49,604 nucleotides of DNA, taken from contig PUND01000019.1 in the NCBI GenBank assembly GCA_003551645.1, positions 1 through 49,604 of the forward strand, written 5' to 3'. This document shows, piece after piece, positions 7,193-15,561 of this stretch. The position numbers and the translations under genes are program-made. A model generated the notes under the pieces. The model had not been told where the DNA came from. It saw only the letters and a list, made by a program, of their open reading frames with translations, and searched no databases. Source of the stretch: Phycisphaerae bacterium (GTDB lineage Bacteria; Planctomycetota; Phycisphaerae; SM23-33). The first letter of the stretch is position 1, and every line of letters begins with the position of its first letter.

Positions 7193-8815
7193 TCAGCCCT
7201 TGTCGTCGGGCTTCTCGTCGTCCTTCTTGTCGCTCTTGCCGGTGCTCTTTTTTGAGCTCTTCTGGGAGGTCTTCTTGGCGGCCTTCTTGGCGCCGCCGGA
7301 GGCGGTCTTCTTTGCCTTCTTGCCCTCCGCCGCTTCATCGGCCTTTTCGGACGTGTCCTTCCCGGCAGATTTTTTCGCGGCCTTCTTGCCGGCCGGCTTC
7401 TTGTCGTCCGTGTCCTGGTCCTGCTCGGAGCTTTCCTCCTGCCGCTTGCGAAGCTCTTCTTCAGAGACCTCCGTGACCTTGGCTTCGTCCAGCAGCTTGT
7501 CCAGGGCCTTTTCCTCTTTGATCGTCACGGCGACCTGTTCGAGGTTGCCCTCGGACTCCAGTTCCTGCCGCAGGCGCTCCGGGCGCCGGCCGTAGCTGGC
7601 GGCCATCTGGGCGATGTGGGCGTTGATCTCCGCCTCATCCACCTCGACGCCCTCCTGCTCGGCCACCTTGGACAGGATGAACGACAGCTTCAGGTCCGAC
7701 TCCGCCTGCTTGTCGGCCTCGGCCTGGAGCTGCGCCATGTTCTCGTCCACCTGCTCGCGCGGTACGCCCCGGTACAGAAGGTCAACGTATCGCCTCTGGA
7801 GCACCCTCGCGCTGTGACGCTTGGCGACGCCTTCGGGAAGCTCGAAGTCGGTGTTCTCGAGCAGATACTCGCAGACCTGGTTGCGCATGTGGCGCTGGAC
7901 CTCGTCCTGCAACCGGCTCTCCATGCCGCTGGCGATGTAGTCGCGCAGTTCCCCGGCGGTGTCGAAGCCGATAGACTGAGCGAACGCATCGTCCACCTCC
8001 GGCAGCGACCGCTTGCGGACCTGCTTGACCGTCAGCGCGATGTTGACTTCCTTGCCCTGCCAGTCCTCGTTGGGGTGCGATTCGGGCACCTTGGCGGTAA
8101 GCTCCACCGTATCGCCGGCGGCCTTGCCCTCCATCTTGTCCGGCAGCTCCAGCAGTGGGATGCCCTCCACCTGACCGGCCGCCACGCGCAGTTCCAGGTC
8201 GTCGCGCTTCAGTTCCTCGACGCCCTCGCCGGAAATGACCGCATCAACGGTAACGGCATCGCCCTTCTCTGCCGGGGCCTCGGCCGCCTCGTAGCTCGCC
8301 TGTGACTGACGCATCTGCTCGAGCTGCTCGTCGATCCGTTCGTCGGTAACCTCCATGACCGGCTTCTCGACCGGAATGCCCTCGAGTTCGGGAAGCTCGA
8401 ATTCCGGGGCGACCTCCACCTCGAAACTGAAGCTCATGTCGCCTTCTTCGGGCAGTTCGATTGCGTCCAGGTCGATATCCGGCTCGCCGAGCGTCTTAAG
8501 CTCCGCCTGCTCGATGGCGCCTCCCACCGACTCGCCCACCAGGGCGTTGCGGACATCCTCGCCTACTTCATTGCCGAAACGCTTCTCTAGCAGCCGGCGC
8601 GGCGCGTGCCCGACGCGGAAGCCCGGCACTTGGACAGACTGGTGCAACTCGCCGAACACCTCGTCGAGCTTGGCGTCTATCCTCTCGCGCGGAACAGTTA
8701 CCGTTACCTTCTTCTTCAGTGTTCCGGCGTCCTCGACGTCCACACGGTTTTCCGGAAGCGAGGGGGTCTGATCGTCCTGCTCGCCGCTCTCTGGTTGCTG
8801 GGTATCTTCTGCCAT
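7193..8815 (-). CDS. tig: Trigger factor with long lysine-rich tail
   Basis: Ribosome-associated folding chaperone, first gene of the tig-clpP-clpP-lipoprotein operon. Residues ~31-140 are the ribosome-binding domain with the signature GFRVGHAP (65-72). Next comes a PPIase-position domain (about 180-275; GDAVTVDAVISGEGV to the LPEVDDAFAQ boundary) that keeps the framework but lacks the aromatic active-site loop typical of FKBP-like trigger factors. The helical C-terminal chaperone domain follows. The last ~85 residues are an extra tail of Lys/Ala/Ser repeats (KKAAKKSAGK, AKKAAKKTSQK), unusual for the family, so the protein is 540 residues instead of the usual ~430-450. Polar and acidic residues precede the first domain as well. 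An AGAGAGAAG-like purine stretch precedes the ATG. Confidence 0.93.
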   Translation of the reverse strand: MAEDTQQPESGEQDDQTPSLPENRVDVEDAGTLKKKVTVTVPRERIDAKLDEVFGELHQSVQVPGFRVGHAPRRLLEKRFGNEVGEDVRNALVGESVGGAIEQAELKTLGEPDIDLDAIELPEEGDMSFSFEVEVAPEFELPELEGIPVEKPVMEVTDERIDEQLEQMRQSQASYEAAEAPAEKGDAVTVDAVISGEGVEELKRDDLELRVAAGQVEGIPLLELPDKMEGKAAGDTVELTAKVPESHPNEDWQGKEVNIALTVKQVRKRSLPEVDDAFAQSIGFDTAGELRDYIASGMESRLQDEVQRHMRNQVCEYLLENTDFELPEGVAKRHSARVLQRRYVDLLYRGVPREQVDENMAQLQAEADKQAESDLKLSFILSKVAEQEGVEVDEAEINAHIAQMAASYGRRPERLRQELESEGNLEQVAVTIKEEKALDKLLDEAKVTEVSEEELRKRQEESSEQDQDTDDKKPAGKKAAKKSAGKDTSEKADEAAEGKKAKKTASGGAKKAAKKTSQKSSKKSTGKSDKKDDEKPDDKG

Positions 8816-9058
8816 CTTCTCTCTAGCTCCGTTGAGGTCTCGCCGCCATCGCCGACACGGCGCGGCGTCTCGTCCGCTGCTTCACCCCGACCCGCCGGAA
8901 CCGGCGGGCCGGAGATGGCACTCTATGCAAACCAACTGGCCGCGTCAACGCATAACAGCCCGCGGAAGCTTGACGACGGCGCCGGCCGCACGTACAAGAA
9001 CCTGAACGCAACCGCCGGTACGTCCGGACGAACAACCGAGCAAACGCGGAGGACTGAA

Positions 9059-10243
9059 ATGGCCAGTCAGGCGGAAATCGTCGAAGGGACAAAGGCACAC
9101 ATAATCGAGAACTACGGCCGACTGCCGGTGGCGATGGCCCGCGGTGCCGGCTCGCGGATATGGGACGCCGACGGCAAGGAGTATCTGGATTTCTTCGCCG
9201 GTTTCGGCGGCGCCGGCGTCGCCGGGCACTGCCACCCGAAGATCGTCCAGGCCGTCAAGGACCAGGCCGAAACGCTTCTCTGCCACGGCAACCTGTGCAC
9301 ATCCGCCCCGCAGGTCGAGCTTGCCAAAGCGATAACCGCACACGGCTTCGGCGGGAAGGTGTTTTTCTGCCACAGCGGCGCCGAGGCCAACGAGGCCGCC
9401 ATAAAGCTGGTCCGCAAGGCCGCCGGCGAAGGCCGATACAAGATCATCAGCTTCGAGAACTGCTTCCACGGCCGGACGATGGGCGGGCTGTCGATTACGC
9501 CCAAGAGCTTCCAGGCGGGCTTCGAGCCGATGCTGCCCGGAGGCGTGATGGTGCCTTACGGCGACCTGGCAGCGGTCGAGGCGGCCATAGACGCCGAAAC
9601 CGCCGGCGTGTTCGTCGAGCCGATACAGGGCGAGGGCGGCATGAACGTACCGACGGCCGATTTTATGCGCGGCTTGCGGGCAATCTGCGACGCCAACGAC
9701 CTGGTCCTGGTTGCCGACGAGGTCTGGACCGCGCCGGCCCGGACCGGTAAGTGGTACGCATATCAGCACTTCGGCGCACAGCCGGACGTTATGACGCTCG
9801 CCAAGGCCCTCGGCGGCGGAGCGCCGGTCGCTGCGTGCGTGGCCTCGGATAAGTACGCCGACGTCCTCACGCCGGGCACCCACGGCTGCACAATGGGCGG
9901 CAATCCGCTGTGTGCGGCGGCGGCAGCGGCGTCCATGGAACTCATCGAGTCCGAGAACCTCACCGACCGGGCCGAAGAAAAAGGACGCTGGGTGACGGGC
10001 ACGCTCGCCGATGCGGGAATCCCCTGCATAAACGAAATCCGTGGCAAGGGGCTGATGATCGGCGTGGCGATAGACGAATCCGCGGCCGTCGCGAAGGACA
10101 TAATGATGGCCTGCATGGAGCACGGCCTGCTGGTCTGCATCGCCAAAAACAACGTCCTCCGCCTCGCCCCGCCGCTGACAACGCCCGATGAGGACTTCGA
10201 AAAGGCACTCCAGATCCTTATCAGAGTGATGAAGGAGGTCTGA
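9059..10243 (+). CDS. argD: Class III aminotransferase, acetylornithine aminotransferase type
   Basis: PLP enzyme expected to convert N-acetylglutamate semialdehyde to N-acetylornithine in arginine synthesis. The ATG at 9059 has GGAGG nearby and gives 394 residues, normal for ArgD. Visible motifs: CHSGAEANEAAIKL (PLP phosphate region), CFHGRTMG, VEPIQGEGG, the Asp220 box DEV and the Schiff-base Lys249 in TLAKALGGG. The usual DEVQxGxGRTG loop is DEVWTAPARTG here, altered next to the cofactor, so a related omega-aminotransferase (for example ornithine or 4-aminobutyrate type) is possible. No other arginine gene lies nearby. Bases 8816-9058, between this gene and the divergent tig, hold no gene that I can see. 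Confidence 0.8.
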   Translation: MASQAEIVEGTKAHIIENYGRLPVAMARGAGSRIWDADGKEYLDFFAGFGGAGVAGHCHPKIVQAVKDQAETLLCHGNLCTSAPQVELAKAITAHGFGGKVFFCHSGAEANEAAIKLVRKAAGEGRYKIISFENCFHGRTMGGLSITPKSFQAGFEPMLPGGVMVPYGDLAAVEAAIDAETAGVFVEPIQGEGGMNVPTADFMRGLRAICDANDLVLVADEVWTAPARTGKWYAYQHFGAQPDVMTLAKALGGGAPVAACVASDKYADVLTPGTHGCTMGGNPLCAAAAAASMELIESENLTDRAEEKGRWVTGTLADAGIPCINEIRGKGLMIGVAIDESAAVAKDIMMACMEHGLLVCIAKNNVLRLAPPLTTPDEDFEKALQILIRVMKEV

Positions 10244-10305
10244 GGCCCCTCACGAGAAGTTAGTGCGATTGAGGGCCGCGATGCGTTGGCGGACGCCGCC
10301 GAGAC

Positions 10306-10454
10306 GGCCCGGCCCATTCCATCCGGAGCCGGTTCCACCTCGTACCCGCGTCCGGTTTTCGGGGCCAAGCTCTGCTGCAGCCCGATGGCCTATCGTATGC
10401 GATATGGTTGGGCCACGGCTTATTGGGGCAAATAGGCCACGGCTTCAGCCGTGG
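10306..10454 (+). repeat. Dispersed ~148-base repeat, copy 1
   Basis: This block begins GGCCCGGCCCATTC and ends in the palindrome CCACGGCTTCAGCCGTGG. The same block occurs in opposite orientation at 16759-16905. The left ~55 bases (through GTCCGGTTT) and the right ~45 bases (from GGCCACGGCTTATTGG) match well; the middle has diverged. It begins about 60 bases after the argD stop codon. It has no coding capacity. Confidence 0.75.
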
Positions 10455-10594
10455 TTTAACCGGCGCCGCGATTTAGCAGGACAGGGCGTTTTAACGCCCT
10501 TCTCCCGGCAGCGCTGGACGCCGAGGCAAGCCCGTTAAAACGGGCTGGGTTGGCGGACACATACCGACTTGCTGAACCATGGCTAAAGCCATGG
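10437..10594. repeat. Array of four 18-base palindromes (REP/MITE-like)
   Basis: Four perfect palindromes, each with two 8-base arms and a 2-base centre: CCACGGCTTCAGCCGTGG (10437-10454), AGGGCGTTTTAACGCCCT (10483-10500), AGCCCGTTAAAACGGGCT (10529-10546) and CCATGGCTAAAGCCATGG (10577-10594). The spacing is regular, 46-48 bases from start to start. The outer two are related to each other in inverted order together with their flanks (TAGGCC...GGTT), and so are the inner two, making the whole array a larger imperfect inverted repeat. It fills the convergent gap between argD and the next gene and may also stop transcription. No transposase is adjacent. Confidence 0.8.
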
Positions 10595-10623
10595 CCTAAG
10601 CGCCGGCGTGCGCGGCCGTCGGG

Positions 10624-12609
10624 TCAATCCTCGATCTGCTCCATCAGTTCTCTGGCCTTTTCGGCCCATTCGCTGTCGGGGTATTCATCGAGGATTCGTT
10701 GCAGGTTTCGCCTTGCCAGCTCATCCATACCCGCGTCGATGTAGTTCTGCGCGAGCACATACAAGGAGCGGCTCTGGTCTTGCGGGTCGTCCTGTTGGGG
10801 CCGTTGTGTCGGCGTGTCGGCGTCCGGTGGGTCCTGTTGCCGCTGCTCATCCGGCTGCGATGGCTCCGCCGCGGGCGACTGGTCTATCCGCGGCGGCCGG
10901 ACCTGCCCGGCGAGGTTGTACATCTCCAAGCTCACCTGCAGGTAGGCGTCGGGGTCCTCCCTGGCCGGCATCGAATCGTCGTCGTTGTCGCGCATCTCGC
11001 CACGGCGGTCGAGTACCTCGCGTATTTCGTCTTTGACGTCGTCCGATACAGACGAGTCGCCCTGCAAAGCCCTGCCGAGCAGGGCATAGGCCTCGGCCTC
11101 CTGGACGCCCTCTCGCAGCATCAGGGCCTGCACGGTGGGCCTGGCCCCGTCTTCACCGGGTTTCAGTATCGCGCGGGGGTTGAAACGGTAGAGGTTGTGC
11201 TGGCGGTCGTGCCGGCCGATGACTCTCCTGCCGTCAACCGACCAGAAGTCCAGCCCGATGCGGCTGAAGCCGCTATGGCGCCTGCCCCGGCCGCCGCCGA
11301 AGGTCTCCTCGCCGGCGATGCGGAAGGCGAACGGCTCGGCGTTTATGGTAACCCGTCCTCTGTGGGTGGTGAGATGGACGTATTCATTGTCGGGGTCGGG
11401 CAGGTTCATGTTTGCCCCCCGGCCACGGTTGGGTGGGTAGGGAACCTCCAGGACGCCGATTTCGATGTCGTTTTCAATAACGTGCCGGCCGTCCCTGGGA
11501 GACGGGTCGCCCCGCATGTGGCTGAAGATCAGCCAGCGGGCATAGGGGGCTATGTCTTTGAACATGCCCACAACCTCCTCTGACGGCCGGCTGTCCCAGC
11601 CGGTCCCCAGCAGGATGATGCTATCATCCCAGCCGCGGGAGCGGACGCGCTGCCGCACGCCGTCCATCAGCGGTTTCCAGAAGTCCGCATCGTAGCTCGC
11701 CTCCAGTGGCTCCAGCCGACCCTGGCCGACTCTCTCGTTGACTTCCACATCGTCGCGCCCAGGCCGCCAGACAATCAGCGCCAGCGCCTTCGGCTCGCCG
11801 CCGTGCTCGGCGTAGATGTCCAGGTAGCGTTCGAACGCGGAGAAATCCACCTCCCACCCCTGGCGGCCGCGGCGCCAGTGGATAAGCCCGTCGTCGTTGC
11901 CCATGTGCTCGTTGCGGATTACGGGGATATACAGCAGATTGCCGCCCGCGGCCGCCATGTAGCGCAGAGACGGCTCCATCAGGCGGAAGTGCTCCTGGGA
12001 GAAGGGACGGACGTCGTAGTGTGCGGCGATGGTGTCCGGCGACTGCATCAGACCGAGCATGACCTCCCGGTCGTCGCCCTCCGGAAGCCGCCAGCCGGCT
12101 ACCTCAAGCTCCACGGGTACCGACCGCCTGCCCCTGCCCGTCCGGATGTCTATCTGCCCGGTGTATTGGCCCGGCCGGGCGTGGGTGGGGATCTCCACAA
12201 TCAGCCACACCGCCGCCGCACCCTCCTGTGGCGGCCGGCTGCGCAGGACATAGTCGCCGTCATCGTTGTCGTCGTCGTTGGCACCGCCGACCACATAGCG
12301 GATTTCCACCGCATCGGAAGGTATTGTCCCGCCGTCCTCGCCGCGAATGGCGGATACCTCCGCCCGCAGGCCGCGAACAGGCGATCCGCCCCCCACAACC
12401 ACCTGCCCGGAAGCGATGCCACCTATCGGGCCGACCATTCTCAGCGGCTCATCCGCCTGCGCCGACCGGGCATCCTGAATGTCCTCGCCCGGCAGTGCGA
12501 ACGGACCGGGCAGCAGCACCCCGCCCCCGGCCGGCTTCGACGACGGCCCGACGGCCAGAATAAGCATCGCCACTATAAACAACACACCGGCTGTCGTCCG
12601 GTTCATCAT
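10624..12609 (-). CDS. Large secreted protein, DUF4091-like with C-terminal TPR-like segment
   Basis: The start at 12609 is chosen because GAGGATTGGAT lies immediately upstream and the product then begins with a signal peptide (MMNRTTAGVLFIVAMLILAV); an upstream ATG at 12630 adds seven residues. An N-terminal beta domain (IASGQVVVGGGSPVRGL...) and a central TIM-barrel-like region (GGNLLYIPVIRNEHMG, IILLGTGWDSRPSEE) resemble the DUF4091/glycoside-hydrolase-like proteins common in planctomycetes; this is a similarity from memory, not a confirmed hit. Then follow a Gln/Asp/Pro-rich linker and a final pair of helices, YVLAQNYIDAGMDELARR and LQRILDEYPDSEWAEKAREL, matching TPR/YfiO-type repeats. 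Likely extracytoplasmic and carbohydrate-related. Confidence 0.65.
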   Translation of the reverse strand: MMNRTTAGVLFIVAMLILAVGPSSKPAGGGVLLPGPFALPGEDIQDARSAQADEPLRMVGPIGGIASGQVVVGGGSPVRGLRAEVSAIRGEDGGTIPSDAVEIRYVVGGANDDDNDDGDYVLRSRPPQEGAAAVWLIVEIPTHARPGQYTGQIDIRTGRGRRSVPVELEVAGWRLPEGDDREVMLGLMQSPDTIAAHYDVRPFSQEHFRLMEPSLRYMAAAGGNLLYIPVIRNEHMGNDDGLIHWRRGRQGWEVDFSAFERYLDIYAEHGGEPKALALIVWRPGRDDVEVNERVGQGRLEPLEASYDADFWKPLMDGVRQRVRSRGWDDSIILLGTGWDSRPSEEVVGMFKDIAPYARWLIFSHMRGDPSPRDGRHVIENDIEIGVLEVPYPPNRGRGANMNLPDPDNEYVHLTTHRGRVTINAEPFAFRIAGEETFGGGRGRRHSGFSRIGLDFWSVDGRRVIGRHDRQHNLYRFNPRAILKPGEDGARPTVQALMLREGVQEAEAYALLGRALQGDSSVSDDVKDEIREVLDRRGEMRDNDDDSMPAREDPDAYLQVSLEMYNLAGQVRPPRIDQSPAAEPSQPDEQRQQDPPDADTPTQRPQQDDPQDQSRSLYVLAQNYIDAGMDELARRNLQRILDEYPDSEWAEKARELMEQIED

Positions 12610-13005
12610 ATCCAATCCTCTAGCTTTCATGATGCCAATCGGCCAGATGTCTCAACTCGGGGGTGTACGCCCTGTCCGCCGGGCGCCCGGGGCCGGCTTG
12701 TTCGCTTGTGGCCGGTCCGGCTTGCCCGGCGGGTGTGGCCGGGCGTCTGAAATCTATCCTAACGCATCCCGCGTCGGCATCCAAACGCTCACGGCCTTAA
12801 ACGCAATAACACCGACGGCGTACCGGGATTTCCCGGTTTTTTGCCGACACGGGACAAAGAGATTACGCGGACACCCCGGGCAGTGGTTTTCGCGGCGCGG
12901 CCGAGCCGGGCGCGCACGCGCCGCCGCCGGGGAGGCGCCGCCGGCCGCTGTGGAACGCGACAGCGGCGCCATATCCCCGGCGACGGTCAGACAGCGACTC
13001 GGCGG
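12610..13005. other. Intergenic region without a visible gene
   Basis: About 395 GC-rich bases between two minus-strand genes. They hold one plus-strand terminator-like hairpin (12822-12842) and a perfect inverted repeat GCCGCTGT-N8-ACAGCGGC (12944-12967) shortly downstream of the following lipoprotein gene's stop. No convincing coding frame is seen. Confidence 0.5.
12822..12842 (+). terminator. Terminator-like hairpin on the plus strand
   Basis: ACCGGGA-TT-TCCCGGT is followed by TTTT on the plus strand. There is no plus-strand gene upstream, and both neighbours are on the minus strand, so it would stop antisense transcription only. Confidence 0.5.
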
Positions 13006-14133
13006 TTATTCAGCGGCCAGCTTCGCGTCGATTGTGCCCTGGTGGAGCGTCCTGCCGGTACCGTCGGCCTTGACGCTTGTGAGCATCAGGTTCGTCCCGG
13101 CAGTGCCGAAAACGGCGCGCCTGCTCAGGTAGAGCACCGTCTCATCATCCAACCATGTGGGATAGACGTTGCTGGCCTGCGGGCCTCCGGCGCCGGCCTG
13201 CTTGCCGGCGTCTTCGGCTATTACTTCCGGGTCCTTGCCGTCGGCTCCGGCGACGCTGACCTTTATCACCCCGTCCTCTTCGTCGGCGGAGCCGATAAGC
13301 ACCCTCGCACCGTCCGGAGAGTACACGGCGAAGGCGACGGCCGGGGCGACCTCCCGGCTCCGGCCGGACACCATGTCCACGGAGTAGAGTTTGCTCTGGC
13401 CCTCCATCTCATCCGGCATTTCGGCATCGGCAGCGTCCACCTTCATCGCCGCCACCATCGCGGCTTCTCTGTCGGGCGAGACGTCAAAGTGCACACCGTG
13501 CTCGGCGGCCATCGCGACCACGGCCGACTTATCGTCGTTGGCCACATCCACGGTCGTGAGATGGCCGGAGTAGTAGTTGGACTCGCCTATCTTGTCTTCC
13601 ATCTGGAAGACAACCACGCGCTCGCCGTCCGGCATCCACCGATGAATCGCCCCGACATTGGAGGCCATCCTCTTGCTCGACCCGTCGGCGACGTCGATGA
13701 CGATCAGCTCCGGCATGTTCTGCTCTATCGGCGCCACCTGCTGATCGGCCACGCGGGTGATGCTGATGTATCTGCCGTCCGGACTCCATTGTGCGTAGGC
13801 GACGTTACTGCGCGAGAACAGTTGCCTGGTCCTGCCGTCGGGGTCGCGCAGCACGCCCCGGAACGACTGGCCCATACCGCCCTCGCCGACCTGCTCTATC
13901 AGCAGGGCGCTCTTGCCGTCGGGCGAGTACATGGCGAAGGCGGCCTTGCCGCGCTCGGCCTCGTGCAGAACGTTGACCGAGCCGTCGGCGGGCCTGTACA
14001 CCACGAAGCCCTCGGCCCGGGGGATGAGCACGTCGCCGTCCGGCGAGACGCTCAACTCGACGGGCAGGCACCCGCTCAACACGGCCGCGACCATCAGTAC
14101 AGGGAGCATCCACATCCGTTGCAGGTATCGCAT
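13006..14133 (-). CDS. Beta-propeller (TolB/WD40-like) lipoprotein
   Basis: The start at 14133 is supported by AAAGGAG a few bases upstream. The product then has a lipoprotein signal (MLPVLMVAAVLSGC), so it is probably anchored in a membrane. The body consists of repeated blades with the TolB/PD40 signature: MYSPDGKSALLI, QWSPDGRYISIT, RWMPDGERVVVF, DVSPDREAAMV, VYSPDGARVLIG. This gives about five to seven blades in 375 residues. Such propellers bind proteins or ligands; no enzyme site is seen. It stands alone between two other secreted-protein genes. Confidence 0.75.
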   Translation of the reverse strand: MRYLQRMWMLPVLMVAAVLSGCLPVELSVSPDGDVLIPRAEGFVVYRPADGSVNVLHEAERGKAAFAMYSPDGKSALLIEQVGEGGMGQSFRGVLRDPDGRTRQLFSRSNVAYAQWSPDGRYISITRVADQQVAPIEQNMPELIVIDVADGSSKRMASNVGAIHRWMPDGERVVVFQMEDKIGESNYYSGHLTTVDVANDDKSAVVAMAAEHGVHFDVSPDREAAMVAAMKVDAADAEMPDEMEGQSKLYSVDMVSGRSREVAPAVAFAVYSPDGARVLIGSADEEDGVIKVSVAGADGKDPEVIAEDAGKQAGAGGPQASNVYPTWLDDETVLYLSRRAVFGTAGTNLMLTSVKADGTGRTLHQGTIDAKLAAE

Positions 14134-14336
14134 GACCAGCTCCTTTCTGTGAACCCGGGTAAATGCCGACTCGCTTACTGGAGAAGGGCCGGCGCCGGGG
14201 CCGACGACGGTTCGACCGGCCACGGCCGCCTATACACAATCTTACCACGCCGGGGGTGAATCCACACCTGTGATCCGAAATGTTTTGCGGAATATTTTTG
14301 GGGATTCCCCATGCCACAAAGCCCCCCGGCGGCACG

Positions 14337-14379
14337 AAAAAACATCACCGCGCCGCTCGTAGCCGGCGGCGCGGTGATG
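14337..14379 (-). terminator. Intrinsic terminator of the PEP-CTERM gene
   Basis: A perfect 14-base-pair stem (CATCACCGCGCCGC / GCGGCGCGGTGATG, 14343-14379) with a 9-base loop is followed, on the minus strand, by TTTTTT (14342-14337). It lies just downstream of the stop at 14411. Confidence 0.9.
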
Positions 14380-14410
14380 GGTGTGAGAATCTACTTTTCC
14401 GTCTGTCGGT

Positions 14411-15361
14411 TCAGCGGCGGCGCTTCAGGACAACGGCCAGGCCGCCGATGCCCAGAAGACCCAGCGTCGCCGGCTCGGGGATGGTGACGGCGGCCCAGCT
14501 CTCGCCGAAGCGGAGTTCATCGACCAGGACTGACTGCGGATAGTTGAAGGATTGTCGTAGCTCGAAGCCGAAGAAACCCCAGCTCGGGCAACCAACGACA
14601 ATGCCCCAATCTTCTGTGTGAGTAAAGTCCGGATCGCCCATTGGCTCGTAGAGGTCGGGGTTAAGCCACAGCCGATAGGTGTTGTCGCCGGTTCCGCCGG
14701 GACGCTCGATGCTCAGGACCAGAAGGTTTGTCCCCTCGGCCAGCGTAAGGCCTTCATCATTGCCGACTTCCTCTGCATCCAGTTGGAGTCGGTCTTCAGA
14801 CTGGGTTCTAAGACGGACGGTGCGGGCTTTTTCCTCATCGCCGCCACTTTCTCCGCCGAATCCAAAGCCGAGTCTACGACCACCACTTTCATGACGGAAA
14901 AGAACATCTACGCCGTGGATATCCAGGTCATCCTCGCGCGCCGTGTAGCCATCGGCGTTAATCAGCGCCGAAAGATAGAGCGCATCGCCCGTCTCCGTTA
15001 TGGAGTCGCCAGGAACCAGAGAAGCATCCTCAGAATTGCCGCTTGCATTATCCCCTTGCCTGAAGTTCGAAGTCCGGTACGCCTCCACCGCCCCGCCGGC
15101 ACTGGCCAGGCCGGGGTAGCTCAGCCCCTGCTCCACGGGTTGGTAGCCGCGGGCGTCGTGGTCCTCGTCGACTGCATCCCACGTTTCCTCCCCATCAAAG
15201 CCGATGGTCGATGAGGTCTGTTGGCCGTCAAGGTACTCGCCCCAGTCGTAACCGACGAACTGCTCCTCGGCCAGCAGGTCGTCAATCGTCGCCGCGGGGG
15301 CGGCCACGGCGAAGGCCAGCACTGCCAGCGTCGTCGTGGCAAACATGACATTGCGAATCAT
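14411..15361 (-). CDS. Secreted PEP-CTERM sorting-domain protein
   Basis: The start at 15361 follows AAAGGAG and gives a clear signal peptide (MIRNVMFATTTLAVLAFAVAAPAA). The C-terminus has the sorting signal: IPEPAT, then a hydrophobic helix LGLLGIGGLAVVL, then KRRR. In this system (exosortase/PEP-CTERM) the tail is cleaved and the protein exported, usually to the outer surface or extracellular matrix. The middle ~250 residues are beta-rich, rich in Gly, Asp and Ser, and lack cysteine pairs or catalytic motifs; the segment before the tail (DELRFGESWAAV) is typical of such proteins. No exosortase gene is in this window. It is transcribed divergently from an AraC/XylR-type regulator that could control it. 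Confidence 0.88.
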   Translation of the reverse strand: MIRNVMFATTTLAVLAFAVAAPAATIDDLLAEEQFVGYDWGEYLDGQQTSSTIGFDGEETWDAVDEDHDARGYQPVEQGLSYPGLASAGGAVEAYRTSNFRQGDNASGNSEDASLVPGDSITETGDALYLSALINADGYTAREDDLDIHGVDVLFRHESGGRRLGFGFGGESGGDEEKARTVRLRTQSEDRLQLDAEEVGNDEGLTLAEGTNLLVLSIERPGGTGDNTYRLWLNPDLYEPMGDPDFTHTEDWGIVVGCPSWGFFGFELRQSFNYPQSVLVDELRFGESWAAVTIPEPATLGLLGIGGLAVVLKRRR

Positions 15362-15441
15362 TGTTCTGCTCCTTTCGTGTCCCGGATGTTTTTCATGCCG
15401 GGCCTCTCTGAACTTCCCACTCCTGTGCTGTGAACTGGACG

Positions 15442-15504
15442 GGCCGGCCGTCGGCCCGCCTGCCAACTGTCAATTATTATAGCACGGACGGCGGGATATG
15501 TCCT
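15442..15504 (-). promoter_or_regulatory. Promoter and leader hairpin of the PEP-CTERM gene
   Basis: On the minus strand: AGGACA (15504-15499), 17 bases, then TATAAT (15481-15476). The predicted start near 15469 leaves a leader of about 107 bases. It contains the GC hairpin GGGCCG-N5-CGGCCC (about 15442-15458), which could affect translation or RNA stability. Confidence 0.6.
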
Positions 15505-15524
15505 TGCACAGAACGCCAAAATAT

Positions 15525-15553
15525 TTGACAGGTGCGACAATTTTTGGGAAAAT
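15525..15553 (+). promoter_or_regulatory. Promoter of the AraC/XylR-type regulator
   Basis: TTGACA (15525-15530), 17 bases, then GAAAAT (15548-15553). The start point would be near 15560, only about two bases before the ATG at 15562, so the message could be leaderless. The -35 box lies within TTGACAGGTGCGACAA, a loose inverted repeat (TTG...CAA) that could be an operator. Confidence 0.5.
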
Positions 15554-15561
15554 CCCTGGCC

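Larger units (their letters stand above)
10244..10623. other. Convergent intergenic region made of repeats
   Basis: No gene is seen in these 380 bases. They hold copy 1 of the dispersed repeat and the palindrome array described separately. There is no simple hairpin-plus-T-tract terminator for either flanking gene, so the palindromes may serve that purpose. Confidence 0.6.

Noticed and set aside
10437..10594. Palindrome array as a CRISPR
   Set aside because: Although spacing is regular, the four repeats are not identical to each other and are full palindromes; no cas gene is near.
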